Shown: piece after piece, positions 6,691 to 14,105 of the stretch
How positions within the stretch are numbered: the first letter of the stretch is position 1
Layout: each line of letters opens with the position of its first letter
Assembly (NCBI GenBank): GCA_011620785.1
Contig: WOYM01000016.1
Location: 1-15,857 of the forward strand
Length of the DNA stretch: 15,857 bases
Source: Methanothrix sp.
Lineage (GTDB): Archaea; Halobacteriota; Methanosarcinia; Methanotrichales; Methanotrichaceae
Direction of reading: 5' to 3'
Made by a program: the position numbers and the translations under genes
The notes under the pieces: model-generated
What the model was told of the DNA's origin: nothing
The model's database searches: none
Seen by the model: only the letters and a program-made list of their open reading frames with translations

Positions 6691-7362
6691 TCAGATCCAT
6701 TCGACTGTTATCTCATCGTTCAGATCGATCACTGCTCCATAGCCCCGACGCAGCTCTCCTACGTTCACCACCAGGGTGGAGCCGATATGACACTCTCCCC
6801 GGCCCTCATGAATATGGCCGCATAAAACCAGATCGGGCTGATAGTTCTCTATGAATCGGCGCAGTTCAGAGGAGCCGGATCTCTCGCCGTTGTAAAGAAT
6901 ATCACAAGCCCCCCAGGGCGGCTGATGAACGATGACGATCTTGGCCCGGGCACTAGCCACCTCCTGGTAGGCTTTCTCCAGAACGGAATAGACCTCATTA
7001 TCGCGATGGTAGTACCTATTGGGGTCGCCAAGTCTACGGGGATCTTTAGCTATCATTCCTCCCATGCCAAGAAATCCGTACTCCTTATGGCGAAAAGAGG
7101 ATTGGTGAAGGACGATAAAACCCGCTTTCTCCCAGAGATCAGGGACGACATCTCTGTGGTCCATATTGCCGGGAACGATCAGCACTGGCGGTCCGAGGCG
7201 GGCGAGGGCCATGGCAGCAGGCTTCGCCCCCTCAGTTGAACTGGCATTATGGAGATCGCCGCAAAAGGCAATCAGGTCATACTTGAGGTTCTTTAGATTC
7301 CGGATCCCCTCAATGCAGTCATGCAGGTCCGCCAGACCAAGAATCCTCAGAGCCTCACTCAT
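6691..7362 (-). CDS. Calcineurin-like metallophosphoesterase (Icc/COG2129-like)
   Basis: A 223-residue dinuclear-metal phosphoesterase. The full set of metal ligands is visible: D12 and H14 (GLADLHD), D36 (CGDLH), N66 and D68 (GNMDH), H146 (VIVHQPP), H183 and H185 (CGHIHEG). The domain occupies the whole protein; there is no signal peptide or membrane segment. The start is ATG 7362 with AGGAGATGATCC upstream. Only 3 bases separate it from the DUF2124-like stop, so it is the last gene of the mmp10 operon. The substrate is unknown; cyclic nucleotides, phosphoproteins or small phosphodiesters are handled by relatives. Its role beside an MCR-modifying enzyme is unclear and may be coincidental. 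Confidence 0.92.
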   Translation of the reverse strand: MSEALRILGLADLHDCIEGIRNLKNLKYDLIAFCGDLHNASSTEGAKPAAMALARLGPPVLIVPGNMDHRDVVPDLWEKAGFIVLHQSSFRHKEYGFLGMGGMIAKDPRRLGDPNRYYHRDNEVYSVLEKAYQEVASARAKIVIVHQPPWGACDILYNGERSGSSELRRFIENYQPDLVLCGHIHEGRGECHIGSTLVVNVGELRRGYGAVIDLNDEITVEWI

Positions 7363-7365
7363 GGA

Positions 7366-7821
7366 TCATCTCCTGGATATATCTCCCTCAAGGATTATGT
7401 TCATGACGCTATCGAACTTCAGAGCCTGGCACCAGCCAGCTTTTTCAAATATCGACATGAAACAGACGCCAATCAGCTTCTTGTATTTCATCTTGGCGAG
7501 GAAATCTGCCATCTCCTCGGCCTTCACTCCGATCTTGGGCATGGCCATTCCACCCAGAACAACCACTGCATCGGCCTCAAAGTTGCACTTCTCTCCCAAC
7601 TCCATCCCCGATTCCGTGGCAACCAGCTTCCTGGCTTTTTCACTATCAAGGCCGGGAATGAAGGCCATCTCCTTTTCTCGCACTGGATAGCCCAGGAATA
7701 ATGCAAAGGGAGTACAAAAACCAGGTGACCCCACGAAAATTATCTTCTGGTCATCCTTGACCAAATCCCGAAAGCCGTTCAGCATTCCGCCCAGGCCCTT
7801 GACCTCTTGAATCTTTTCCAT
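7366..7821 (-). CDS. DUF2124-like methanogen protein
   Basis: A 151-residue protein that looks like the archaeal DUF2124 family, recalled as restricted mainly to methanogens and without an established function. The fold appears to be an alpha/beta sandwich: IIFVGSPGFCTPFALFLGYP (27-46) has a small-residue turn after a strand, DAVVVLGGMAMPK is a second strand-turn, and LIGVCFMSIFEKAGW a third. Cysteines occur in two of these turns (C36 and the GVC motif), which would suit substrate or metal binding, though this is speculative. The start is ATG 7821; the SD is poor. It lies 43 bases after the radical SAM gene and 3 bases before the metallophosphoesterase, within the same operon. Linkage to two radical SAM genes suggests an accessory role in methanogen cofactor or protein maturation. 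Confidence 0.75.
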   Translation of the reverse strand: MEKIQEVKGLGGMLNGFRDLVKDDQKIIFVGSPGFCTPFALFLGYPVREKEMAFIPGLDSEKARKLVATESGMELGEKCNFEADAVVVLGGMAMPKIGVKAEEMADFLAKMKYKKLIGVCFMSIFEKAGWCQALKFDSVMNIILEGDISRR

Positions 7822-7864
7822 AATGATCGATTAATCAGTTCCCGCTCATGGGCAATAATGTTTT

Positions 7865-9034
7865 TTATCTTCCGATCATCCTTTGCATCAATGACATGAT
7901 CCTCGGCCGGCTGCCCCTGCCGCTTCCCGGACCCGTAGCCTCCAGCCCCATGGAGCCCATCATCTCCTTATTGAAGCGGTCGGAGATCTCATCAAATATC
8001 CTCTTATAAGCGATGCAGTGAGGATCGACTCCCATAATTACACCATCTGTCGGAGCTATGGCATTGTAGGGGCAGCCCCCCCGGCAGTAGCGCAGGTGCT
8101 TACAGCCCTTGCAGTTCACATCCACATACTCCTTGAACTGATGCATGCGCATTCCGGCGGGGGAGGCGGCCAGATCCGCCTGGCTGGGGCGGTCGCGGAC
8201 GTTTCCCATGACGAATTCGGGCATTCCCACAAACCGATAGCATGGATAGATGCTCCCATCTGGGCCCACGGCAAAGGTATTCTCCATGCAGTCCACGAAT
8301 GTGCAAACGGTACCCCTTCCGGTGAATACGCACCTGGCATAATCGTTGATGTTCCGCACCTCTATTCGGTCCATGTTCTCCAGGTATTTGTCCAGGAGAT
8401 AGACCAAAAGCTCGCCGTACTCCTCTGGGGGAAGAGCCCATCGGTCTGGCTCATTGCTGCGCAGCGATGGGAGGGCTGGGTGGAGCTTGAGGACCAGGTC
8501 GTTTTCCAGAAAGAAGTTGAATATTTCCTCTTTGAACTGCACTGAATAAGATGTGAATGTGCAGATGAACTGCACCTGTAGGCCGAATTTTTTGGCTAGA
8601 TCATATCCTGCAATGGTCCTCTCATAGTAGCCACGAGACCTTTGCAGATCGTTGAGCTCCTGAGGGCCGTCAAGGCTCGAGCCTATGGGAATCTCATGCT
8701 CTGCCAGGACCTCCGCCAGCTCTGGGGTCAAGAGCCACAGGTTCGTCTGCAGGGCGAAGTTGGGGCTGAGATGCTCAAGCTCTCTTTTGAGCATTGGAAG
8801 GGCAGCTCTGTAGTAATCCGCACCGGCAAGCAGCGGCTCTCCACCGTGAAACGTGAATGTAACCGGATCATCCCGAAAATCGCGCAGCCATTCGACGATC
8901 TCCTCTACTGTCTCGATGGTCATTCTCGGGGATCCGACCTCGGAGCTCCAGCAGTAGCTGCACTTGGAGGGACAGCCGAGGGTGGGTATGATCATGACAT
9001 GAAAAGGCCTCTTCTGTTTTCTCACATTTTTCAT
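7865..9034 (-). CDS. Radical SAM/SPASM putative peptide-modifying enzyme (Mhun_1560-like)
   Basis: A 389-residue radical SAM enzyme predicted to modify a peptide or protein side chain. The SAM-cluster motif is CPSKCSYC (C21, C25, C28), followed by HGGEPLL (63-69) for SAM binding. The C-terminal SPASM-type region has C235, C244, C249, C265 (GPDGSIYPCYRF), C308, C311, C317, C321 (CRGGCPYN) and C340, enough for two auxiliary [4Fe-4S] clusters as in anaerobic sulfatase maturases. It resembles the methanogen family I recall as TIGR04083/Mhun_1560, called putative peptide-modifying; the family name is from memory. The last 35 or so residues are a glycine/arginine-rich extension. Start ATG 9034 has GAGGGGGC upstream and lies 23 bases after the mmp10 stop. 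The substrate is unknown, and no Cys-rich precursor gene is visible nearby. Confidence 0.92.
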   Translation of the reverse strand: MKNVRKQKRPFHVMIIPTLGCPSKCSYCWSSEVGSPRMTIETVEEIVEWLRDFRDDPVTFTFHGGEPLLAGADYYRAALPMLKRELEHLSPNFALQTNLWLLTPELAEVLAEHEIPIGSSLDGPQELNDLQRSRGYYERTIAGYDLAKKFGLQVQFICTFTSYSVQFKEEIFNFFLENDLVLKLHPALPSLRSNEPDRWALPPEEYGELLVYLLDKYLENMDRIEVRNINDYARCVFTGRGTVCTFVDCMENTFAVGPDGSIYPCYRFVGMPEFVMGNVRDRPSQADLAASPAGMRMHQFKEYVDVNCKGCKHLRYCRGGCPYNAIAPTDGVIMGVDPHCIAYKRIFDEISDRFNKEMMGSMGLEATGPGSGRGSRPRIMSLMQRMIGR

Positions 9035-9057
9035 CTATTTTTGCCCCCTCGCTTTAT

Positions 9058-10287
9058 TCAAATGCCCATGGCATTGATGGCCTCGATCAGCTCTCCGAAT
9101 GCCTCGACCTCCAGCTCAATGACATCCTCTGCATTCATGGAGATGCTCATCTCGCCGTCCACGGTGAGAGTATCCGGGCCCCGAATTATCATCCTTTCCC
9201 TGCCGTCCTTTGACAGGACGCTCTTGATCTCTTTCTCATGGGCCATAGTTCGGCCGGGAATGATGACCGTGCCCATGACCTGGTCAAGATCAAGGCCCGA
9301 GAAGTCCTCGATGGTGATCAGGCAGCCGATGTCCTTTTCCACCGGCAGGACGCTCACTTTCTCTCCCCCCTCCATCTGACTGAAGATGCCCTTGAGCAAT
9401 GGAGCCGCCACCCGGCTGGTGATGATGCTCGCCCCTCTCCTTAGAGGGGGCAGGCGGGATATGATATCTGGATGCCTGGACAGAGCGAAGGGCGCGCCGG
9501 TGACCGGATCCCATAGAGGCGTTCCAGTTACCCGAAATCGGTGCTGCTCTGCAGTATGGGTGACCAGGTCTCTGAACTCCTCGATGGTATGGGGGATTAT
9601 CCCTGGCATAATCGGTTCATTTCCCAGGATCAGGCCCTGATCCCGGCGATTGGCAAACCTCATCAGGATCAGGCCTCTTGCTCCCATCTCCTCCAGGTCA
9701 TTGCAGGTCTTCTCCAATTCCTGACCGTCGTTTACGCCCGGAATGATGACTGCGGCGCAGTAGACCTCGCAGCTGTGGCAGAATGCCTTCAAATTTTCCA
9801 GGGCGACCTCTGGATGCTTGTCTCCCATATACTTGCGTCGAAGCTCGGGGTTGGTGGAGAAGACGGTGAAAGAGACCTCGTTCACTCCGGCATCGATAAG
9901 CTTTGCCGCATCGTCCTTATCCCTGAATCCCTTTCCGCTGGTGTAGCCAAGGCTAATGGGCACTATTCCCTGGCCCACCATCCTCGCCAGTGGTAGAAGG
10001 TCTGGGTAGCAGCTCAGGTCGCCACCCCCGCTGATGGTGACCTTGTCCGGCATGCTGCCCATGCACCTCTGAGCCACCTCGAACAGGACGTCGTTCATGG
10101 GCTTGAAGCCCGGATAGCCCTCCATGATGGCGCGGGCGCAGTAGTCACAGCCCTTCTTGAAGGGCATACAGTTCTTGCAACCGAAGGGCGGTACCTTTTT
10201 TACCCCTTTAAAGTAGCAGTAGCTGCAAAATCCCATGCAGTCCAGGCCCGGCCTTCCACCTACATCTGCGAGTACGTCCATTCCCAT
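9058..10287 (-). CDS. mmp10: Mmp10, B12-dependent radical SAM methyltransferase of McrA arginine
   Basis: Methanogenesis marker protein 10, which uses SAM and cobalamin to make 5-C-methylarginine in the active-site region of McrA. The 409 residues begin with the characteristic VGGRPGLDC segment and the radical SAM motif CMGFCSYC (C17, C21, C24). Next comes a cysteine quartet, C37, C40, C47 and C50 (CKNC, CDYC), matching the family's iron-binding loop, then SGGGDLSCYPD and GYTSGKGF. The C-terminal third, ending in a VDGEMSISM strand and an ELEVEAFGELIEAI helix, is the region that holds cobalamin in the characterised enzyme. Family members seem to begin at the second ATG (10281), which is as likely as ATG 10287; neither has an SD. 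It heads a four-gene operon and is transcribed away from smc. The identification is very secure. Confidence 0.95.
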   Translation of the reverse strand: MGMDVLADVGGRPGLDCMGFCSYCYFKGVKKVPPFGCKNCMPFKKGCDYCARAIMEGYPGFKPMNDVLFEVAQRCMGSMPDKVTISGGGDLSCYPDLLPLARMVGQGIVPISLGYTSGKGFRDKDDAAKLIDAGVNEVSFTVFSTNPELRRKYMGDKHPEVALENLKAFCHSCEVYCAAVIIPGVNDGQELEKTCNDLEEMGARGLILMRFANRRDQGLILGNEPIMPGIIPHTIEEFRDLVTHTAEQHRFRVTGTPLWDPVTGAPFALSRHPDIISRLPPLRRGASIITSRVAAPLLKGIFSQMEGGEKVSVLPVEKDIGCLITIEDFSGLDLDQVMGTVIIPGRTMAHEKEIKSVLSKDGRERMIIRGPDTLTVDGEMSISMNAEDVIELEVEAFGELIEAINAMGI

Positions 10288-10308
10288 TTCGATCTGCCAG
10301 ATGGTAAA

Positions 10309-10340
10309 TAAGCCTTGGGGTAGCCCTGAAAACAGGCTTA
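10309..10340 (-). promoter_or_regulatory. Inverted repeat in mmp10 leader
   Basis: Read on the minus strand, TAAGCCT and AGGCTTA form a perfect 7-base-pair stem. The 5' arm can instead pair with the nested CAGGGCT (10322-10328) with one bulge, so two exclusive hairpins are possible just ahead of the mmp10 start. It could equally be an operator or chance. Confidence 0.25.
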
Positions 10341-10527
10341 AGAACTATGATTAAATAAATATATTGATTTTGATAATTTAAGGATAGTACTGGATAAAAT
10401 GCTTAAATATGGGAAAGTGATATATACATCCTCGAATACATGATTAAGTTAGAGCAGCAATCATAAGCGAAAGCCTCAACTGCCTTAAGAAAAAAGAGCG
10501 GGCTTAAAGCCGAGGGACGTGATTCTA

Positions 10528-10578
10528 ATGTTGAGGAGCATCGAAAGGTCCAGCATTGCAGAATTTGGGCGGAGGTAA
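10528..10578 (+). CDS. Possible short leader ORF coupled to smc
   Basis: ATG 10528 opens a 16-codon frame, MLRSIERSSIAEFGRR, whose TAA (10576-10578) lies 3 bases before the smc TTG and overlaps its SD. The same frame is open from about 10483 (after TAA 10480-10482) and a GTG at 10519 is an alternative start. GAGGG lies about 10 bases before the ATG. Codon choice (AGG, AGC, ATC, GTG) resembles the neighbouring genes. It might be a translational-coupling leader peptide, or the relic of a gene formerly upstream of smc. Confidence that it is translated is low. Confidence 0.3.
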   Translation: MLRSIERSSIAEFGRR

Positions 10579-10581
10579 CCT

Positions 10582-13500
10582 TTGTACATCAAAGAGGTTG
10601 AGCTCAAGAACTTCAAGTCATTCGGCAAGAGCATCAGGGTTCCTCTGAAGAACGATTTTGTAACGGTGACAGGGCCGAACGGAAGCGGTAAATCCAATAT
10701 AGTCGATGCTCTCCTCTTCGCCCTCTGCCTTTCCAGCTCACGGGCCATGAGGGCGGAAAGGCTGCCCGATCTCATCTACCGGGGGGATAACGGAAAGAAT
10801 CCGGATTTTGCCCAGGTAATAGTCAGGTTGGACAACACCAGCCGCCATTTTCCTCTGGATCAGGATACGATCGAGGTCTCAAGAAAGATCAAGATAAACC
10901 GCGACAAATATGCCTCTTCTTATTCCTTTAATGGCAAGTCCTGCGGCCAGGCAGAGCTTTTGGACCTGCTGGCCAAGGTGGGCATAACCCCGGAAAGCTA
11001 CAATATCGTCATGCAAGGGGATGTGACCCGCATCATTGAGATGACTCCGATGGAGCGGAGGAAGATCATAGACGAGATAGCTGGCGTCGCAGAGTTCGAT
11101 GAGAAGAAGAAGAAGGCGCTGGAAGAGCTGGATGTGGTGCGAGAACGCGTCGAACGGGTTGACGTCATCCTGGAGGAGGTGGGCGGCCAGCTGGACCGAT
11201 TGCGGGCGGAGCGGGATAAGGCTCATTCCTACCAGGCGCACAAGGACGAGCTGAAGAGGCAGGAGGCCTTCCTCCTCTTGGCCAGGCTCAAAGAGGCGTC
11301 TGGAGAGCTGGAGAGCCTGAACCAGGAGATATCCTCCCTCCAGGGCAAGAATGATGAGATCAAGCTGCGGGCAGATGAGGATCGCTCCGAGCTTGCCGTC
11401 CAGGAGGAGAAGCTGCAGAACCTCGGTCAGGAGATAACCCATAAGGGAGAGGACGAGCAGATCGAGGTCAAGCGGAGGATAGAGGAGCTGAAAGGGGAAC
11501 TCGCCCGCGAGACCAGCAAGATCCAGATGGCGGAGAAGTCCCTGAACGATCTGGATCGTCAGCAGAATGCGAGCTTCATTCAGCTGGGTAACCTCTCTGG
11601 GGAAGAGGAGGTTCTGGCAGAGAAGATCAGAGACGCAAGCATTCGCAAGGCCAGTTTAGAAGGAGAGCTTGAAGATCAAAACGATCTCCTCCAGGAGGTT
11701 GAAGAGAGCTTAAGCCGTGAGGACGCCCAGTTCTCCGCCCTCAGAGAGGAGCTTGAGAGGGCGAGGGGGGGCCGGGAGGAAGCCAAAGCAAAGCTATCAG
11801 ATCTGCTGCGAGAGCGGGACCGTCTGCTGGATGCCACGAGAAGGGGGAGCCTGGAAAGAGAGGAGCTCTCCGGCGCCATCAAGGAGGCCATGGATGCCCT
11901 GGCCGGCAGCGATCATGAGGCCGATCAGCTGAAAGAGGAGCTGGCCGGGCTCAACAGCCGGGCGATGGAGCTGGAGAGGGATCGGGATGACCTGGAGAGC
12001 GGAAGGCTCAGGCTGCGCCGGGAGATCGCCGAGGCAGAGAGGGAGATGAATAAGCTGCAGAGCGAGTTCGCCCGCACCGACGGCCGGATTAAGGCGGCAG
12101 AGGACAAAGGCGGATTCAGCCGGGCGGTGGACGCCATCCGTACTGCTCTCAAGAAAGATATGCTCCCCGGCCTTTATGGCACCGTAGCGGAACTGGGGAA
12201 TGTTCAGTCGCGCTTTTCTGTCGCTTTAGAGGTGGCTGCAGGAGCGCGGATGCAGAGTATTGTCGCCGCCACGGACGAGGATGCTGCCCGGGCCATTGAA
12301 TATCTGAAGAGGTCCCAGATCGGCAGGGCCACGTTTCTCCCATTGAATAAGCTGGACCGGGGCAGCCCTTCGGTCAAGCCCAACTACGATGGGATAGTCG
12401 ACTATGCCTTCAGGCTGATCGACTTTGATCCCAAGTTCCAGGGAGCCTTCTGGTATGTATTTCGCGATACTTTAGTGGTAGAGAGTTTAAACCACGCCCG
12501 AGCTCTCATGGGCCGCTACCGGATGGTCACTTTAGAAGGGGATCTGGTGGAGAGGTCCGGAGCGATGACCGGGGGCCACTATAGGACCAGGATGAAGTTC
12601 GCGGCAGAGGAGGGAAAGAAGCTCCTGGAGCTATCGGAGAGGATCGCAAGCGCCGATGCCGAGCGCGGGAAACTTCTGGAGAGATTGGACCGGATGGAGG
12701 AGCAGATCTCCCACATAACCCGAGAGGTTGAGGAGCTGAACCGGTCCATCTCCAAGAAGACCTTCCAGGCGGACGAGATGGCGGGGTCAAAGCCCCGGCT
12801 GGAGAAGAGCATCTCCGAGAAGCGCGAGCGGCTCGTGCAGATGGAGAGCGAGTTTCTCAGCTACAAGGGAAGGCTGGACGCTCTGGAGGGGGAGATCGGG
12901 GAATCTGAGGCGACCCTGGCATCCATGAATGAGATGATCGGCCGGATAGAGGCCGACCTATCAGGCTCAGCGATCCCCGAGCTGAATCGCAAGGCAGATG
13001 CGGCCAAATCGGAGATTAGAAGGCTGCAGGACCGGATAGCTGAGATCGATGCCGAGATCCTCAAGGACAAGATCCGGGAAGAGGGCATAATCGAGAAGCA
13101 AAAAGAGATCTCATCCAAAAAGGAGCTAGTGGAATCGGAGAAGGCAGAGGCCGCAGAACAGAAGGAGGCTGCCATGGCCAGGATCCAGAGCCTGAATTTG
13201 GAACTGGATGGGATGAAGTCCAGGGAGGCGGAGATCGAAGTGGAGCTGCATGGCCTCAAAGGAGTGCGCGTAGAGCTTCTTGAGAAGACCATCACCATGC
13301 AGCGGGCGATCGACAGGATGGAACGGGAGATGGACCGAATTCAAGCTCGGCTGGATGCCAGCCTTTCCGCCCGGGATGTCATCCAGATAAGGGTGGAGGG
13401 ACTGCGAAGAGAGATCGAACAGAGCGGCGTAGACTCGACCCAGGAGCCGCCGGATAGCAATACCGTGGCTGAGAAGATCCGGGCCCTGACCCAATTTATG

Positions 13501-14097
13501 AGGGACCTGGAGCCGGTGAACATGCTGGCCATCGACGAGTACGATCATGTGTTGACCCGCCATGACTTCCTGGCTCTGAGGAGGACCACCCTAAGGGAGG
13601 AGAGGGAGGCGATCATCGATAAGCTGGAGAGGTACGACCAGATGAAAAAGGAGGCATTCTTATCCAGCTTCACCGAGATCAATAAGAACTTCAAGAACAT
13701 ATTCCAGGAGCTATCCCGGGGCGAAGGCGACCTGATCCTGGAGAACCCGGAGGATCCCTTGAGCGGGGGGATGACCATCAAGGCCCGGCCGGCGGGAAAG
13801 CCCTTCCACCGCCTGGAGGCCATGTCCGGAGGGGAGAAGAGCCTGACCGCCCTCTCTTTCATCTTCTCCATTCAGATGTTCCGGCCAGCGCCCTTCTACG
13901 CCATGGACGAGATCGACATGTTCCTGGACGGAGCCAATGTGGAGAGGGTGGCAAAGCTGATCAAGAAGATCTCTGCCCAGGCCCAGTTCATTGTAGTGTC
14001 CCTGAGAAAGCCGATGATACTGCAGTCGAAGTTCACTCTGGGTGTGACCATGCAGGAGAACAACATCACCACGGTGACCGGAATATGCACCAGCTGA
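10582..14097 (+). CDS. smc: Chromosome segregation ATPase SMC
   Basis: Structural maintenance of chromosomes protein: an ABC-type ATPase that dimerises through a hinge and, with ScpA, organises and segregates the chromosome. The 1171 residues are typical. Walker A is GPNGSGKSN (31-39). The Q-loop region follows as VMQGDVTRI (near 144) with PMERRKIIDEIAGVAEFD. Long coiled coils occupy about 190-500 and 665-1000. The hinge lies about 525-660, with the VALEVAAGARMQSIV and TGGHYR landmarks. The ABC signature MSGGEKSLTALSF is near 1080 and Walker B FYAMDEIDMFLD near 1106. The start is TTG 10582 with a strong GGAGGT SD; no better in-frame start exists. It is divergent from mmp10 and separated by 8 bases from scpA, with which it forms an operon. 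Confidence 0.97.
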   Translation: MYIKEVELKNFKSFGKSIRVPLKNDFVTVTGPNGSGKSNIVDALLFALCLSSSRAMRAERLPDLIYRGDNGKNPDFAQVIVRLDNTSRHFPLDQDTIEVSRKIKINRDKYASSYSFNGKSCGQAELLDLLAKVGITPESYNIVMQGDVTRIIEMTPMERRKIIDEIAGVAEFDEKKKKALEELDVVRERVERVDVILEEVGGQLDRLRAERDKAHSYQAHKDELKRQEAFLLLARLKEASGELESLNQEISSLQGKNDEIKLRADEDRSELAVQEEKLQNLGQEITHKGEDEQIEVKRRIEELKGELARETSKIQMAEKSLNDLDRQQNASFIQLGNLSGEEEVLAEKIRDASIRKASLEGELEDQNDLLQEVEESLSREDAQFSALREELERARGGREEAKAKLSDLLRERDRLLDATRRGSLEREELSGAIKEAMDALAGSDHEADQLKEELAGLNSRAMELERDRDDLESGRLRLRREIAEAEREMNKLQSEFARTDGRIKAAEDKGGFSRAVDAIRTALKKDMLPGLYGTVAELGNVQSRFSVALEVAAGARMQSIVAATDEDAARAIEYLKRSQIGRATFLPLNKLDRGSPSVKPNYDGIVDYAFRLIDFDPKFQGAFWYVFRDTLVVESLNHARALMGRYRMVTLEGDLVERSGAMTGGHYRTRMKFAAEEGKKLLELSERIASADAERGKLLERLDRMEEQISHITREVEELNRSISKKTFQADEMAGSKPRLEKSISEKRERLVQMESEFLSYKGRLDALEGEIGESEATLASMNEMIGRIEADLSGSAIPELNRKADAAKSEIRRLQDRIAEIDAEILKDKIREEGIIEKQKEISSKKELVESEKAEAAEQKEAAMARIQSLNLELDGMKSREAEIEVELHGLKGVRVELLEKTITMQRAIDRMEREMDRIQARLDASLSARDVIQIRVEGLRREIEQSGVDSTQEPPDSNTVAEKIRALTQFMRDLEPVNMLAIDEYDHVLTRHDFLALRRTTLREEREAIIDKLERYDQMKKEAFLSSFTEINKNFKNIFQELSRGEGDLILENPEDPLSGGMTIKARPAGKPFHRLEAMSGGEKSLTALSFIFSIQMFRPAPFYAMDEIDMFLDGANVERVAKLIKKISAQAQFIVVSLRKPMILQSKFTLGVTMQENNITTVTGICTS

Positions 14098-14105
14098 GGT
14101 AGGAC

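Larger units (their letters stand above)
10288..10581. promoter_or_regulatory. Divergent mmp10 / smc promoter region
   Basis: These 294 bases hold an AT-rich core (10350-10430). For smc, GATATATAC (10419-10427) preceded by GGGAAAG is the best TATA/BRE pair and predicts a start near 10448, leaving a leader of about 135 bases. For mmp10, read leftward, TTTATTTAAT (10351-10360) gives a leader of about 40 bases; a weaker TATTTA (10305-10310) would give a leaderless start. The mmp10 leader has an inverted repeat at 10309-10340, and the smc leader contains a short ORF at 10528-10578. No tRNA or known riboswitch is recognisable. Confidence 0.6.

Noticed and set aside
8018..8545. 175-codon plus-strand frame opposite the SPASM radical SAM gene
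   Set aside because: His-rich composition arises from the reverse complement of the radical SAM gene; no family resemblance.
11676..13298. Several Ser/Arg/Leu-rich minus-strand frames inside smc
   Set aside because: Reverse complement of Glu/Lys/Leu-rich coiled coil codons; not genes.
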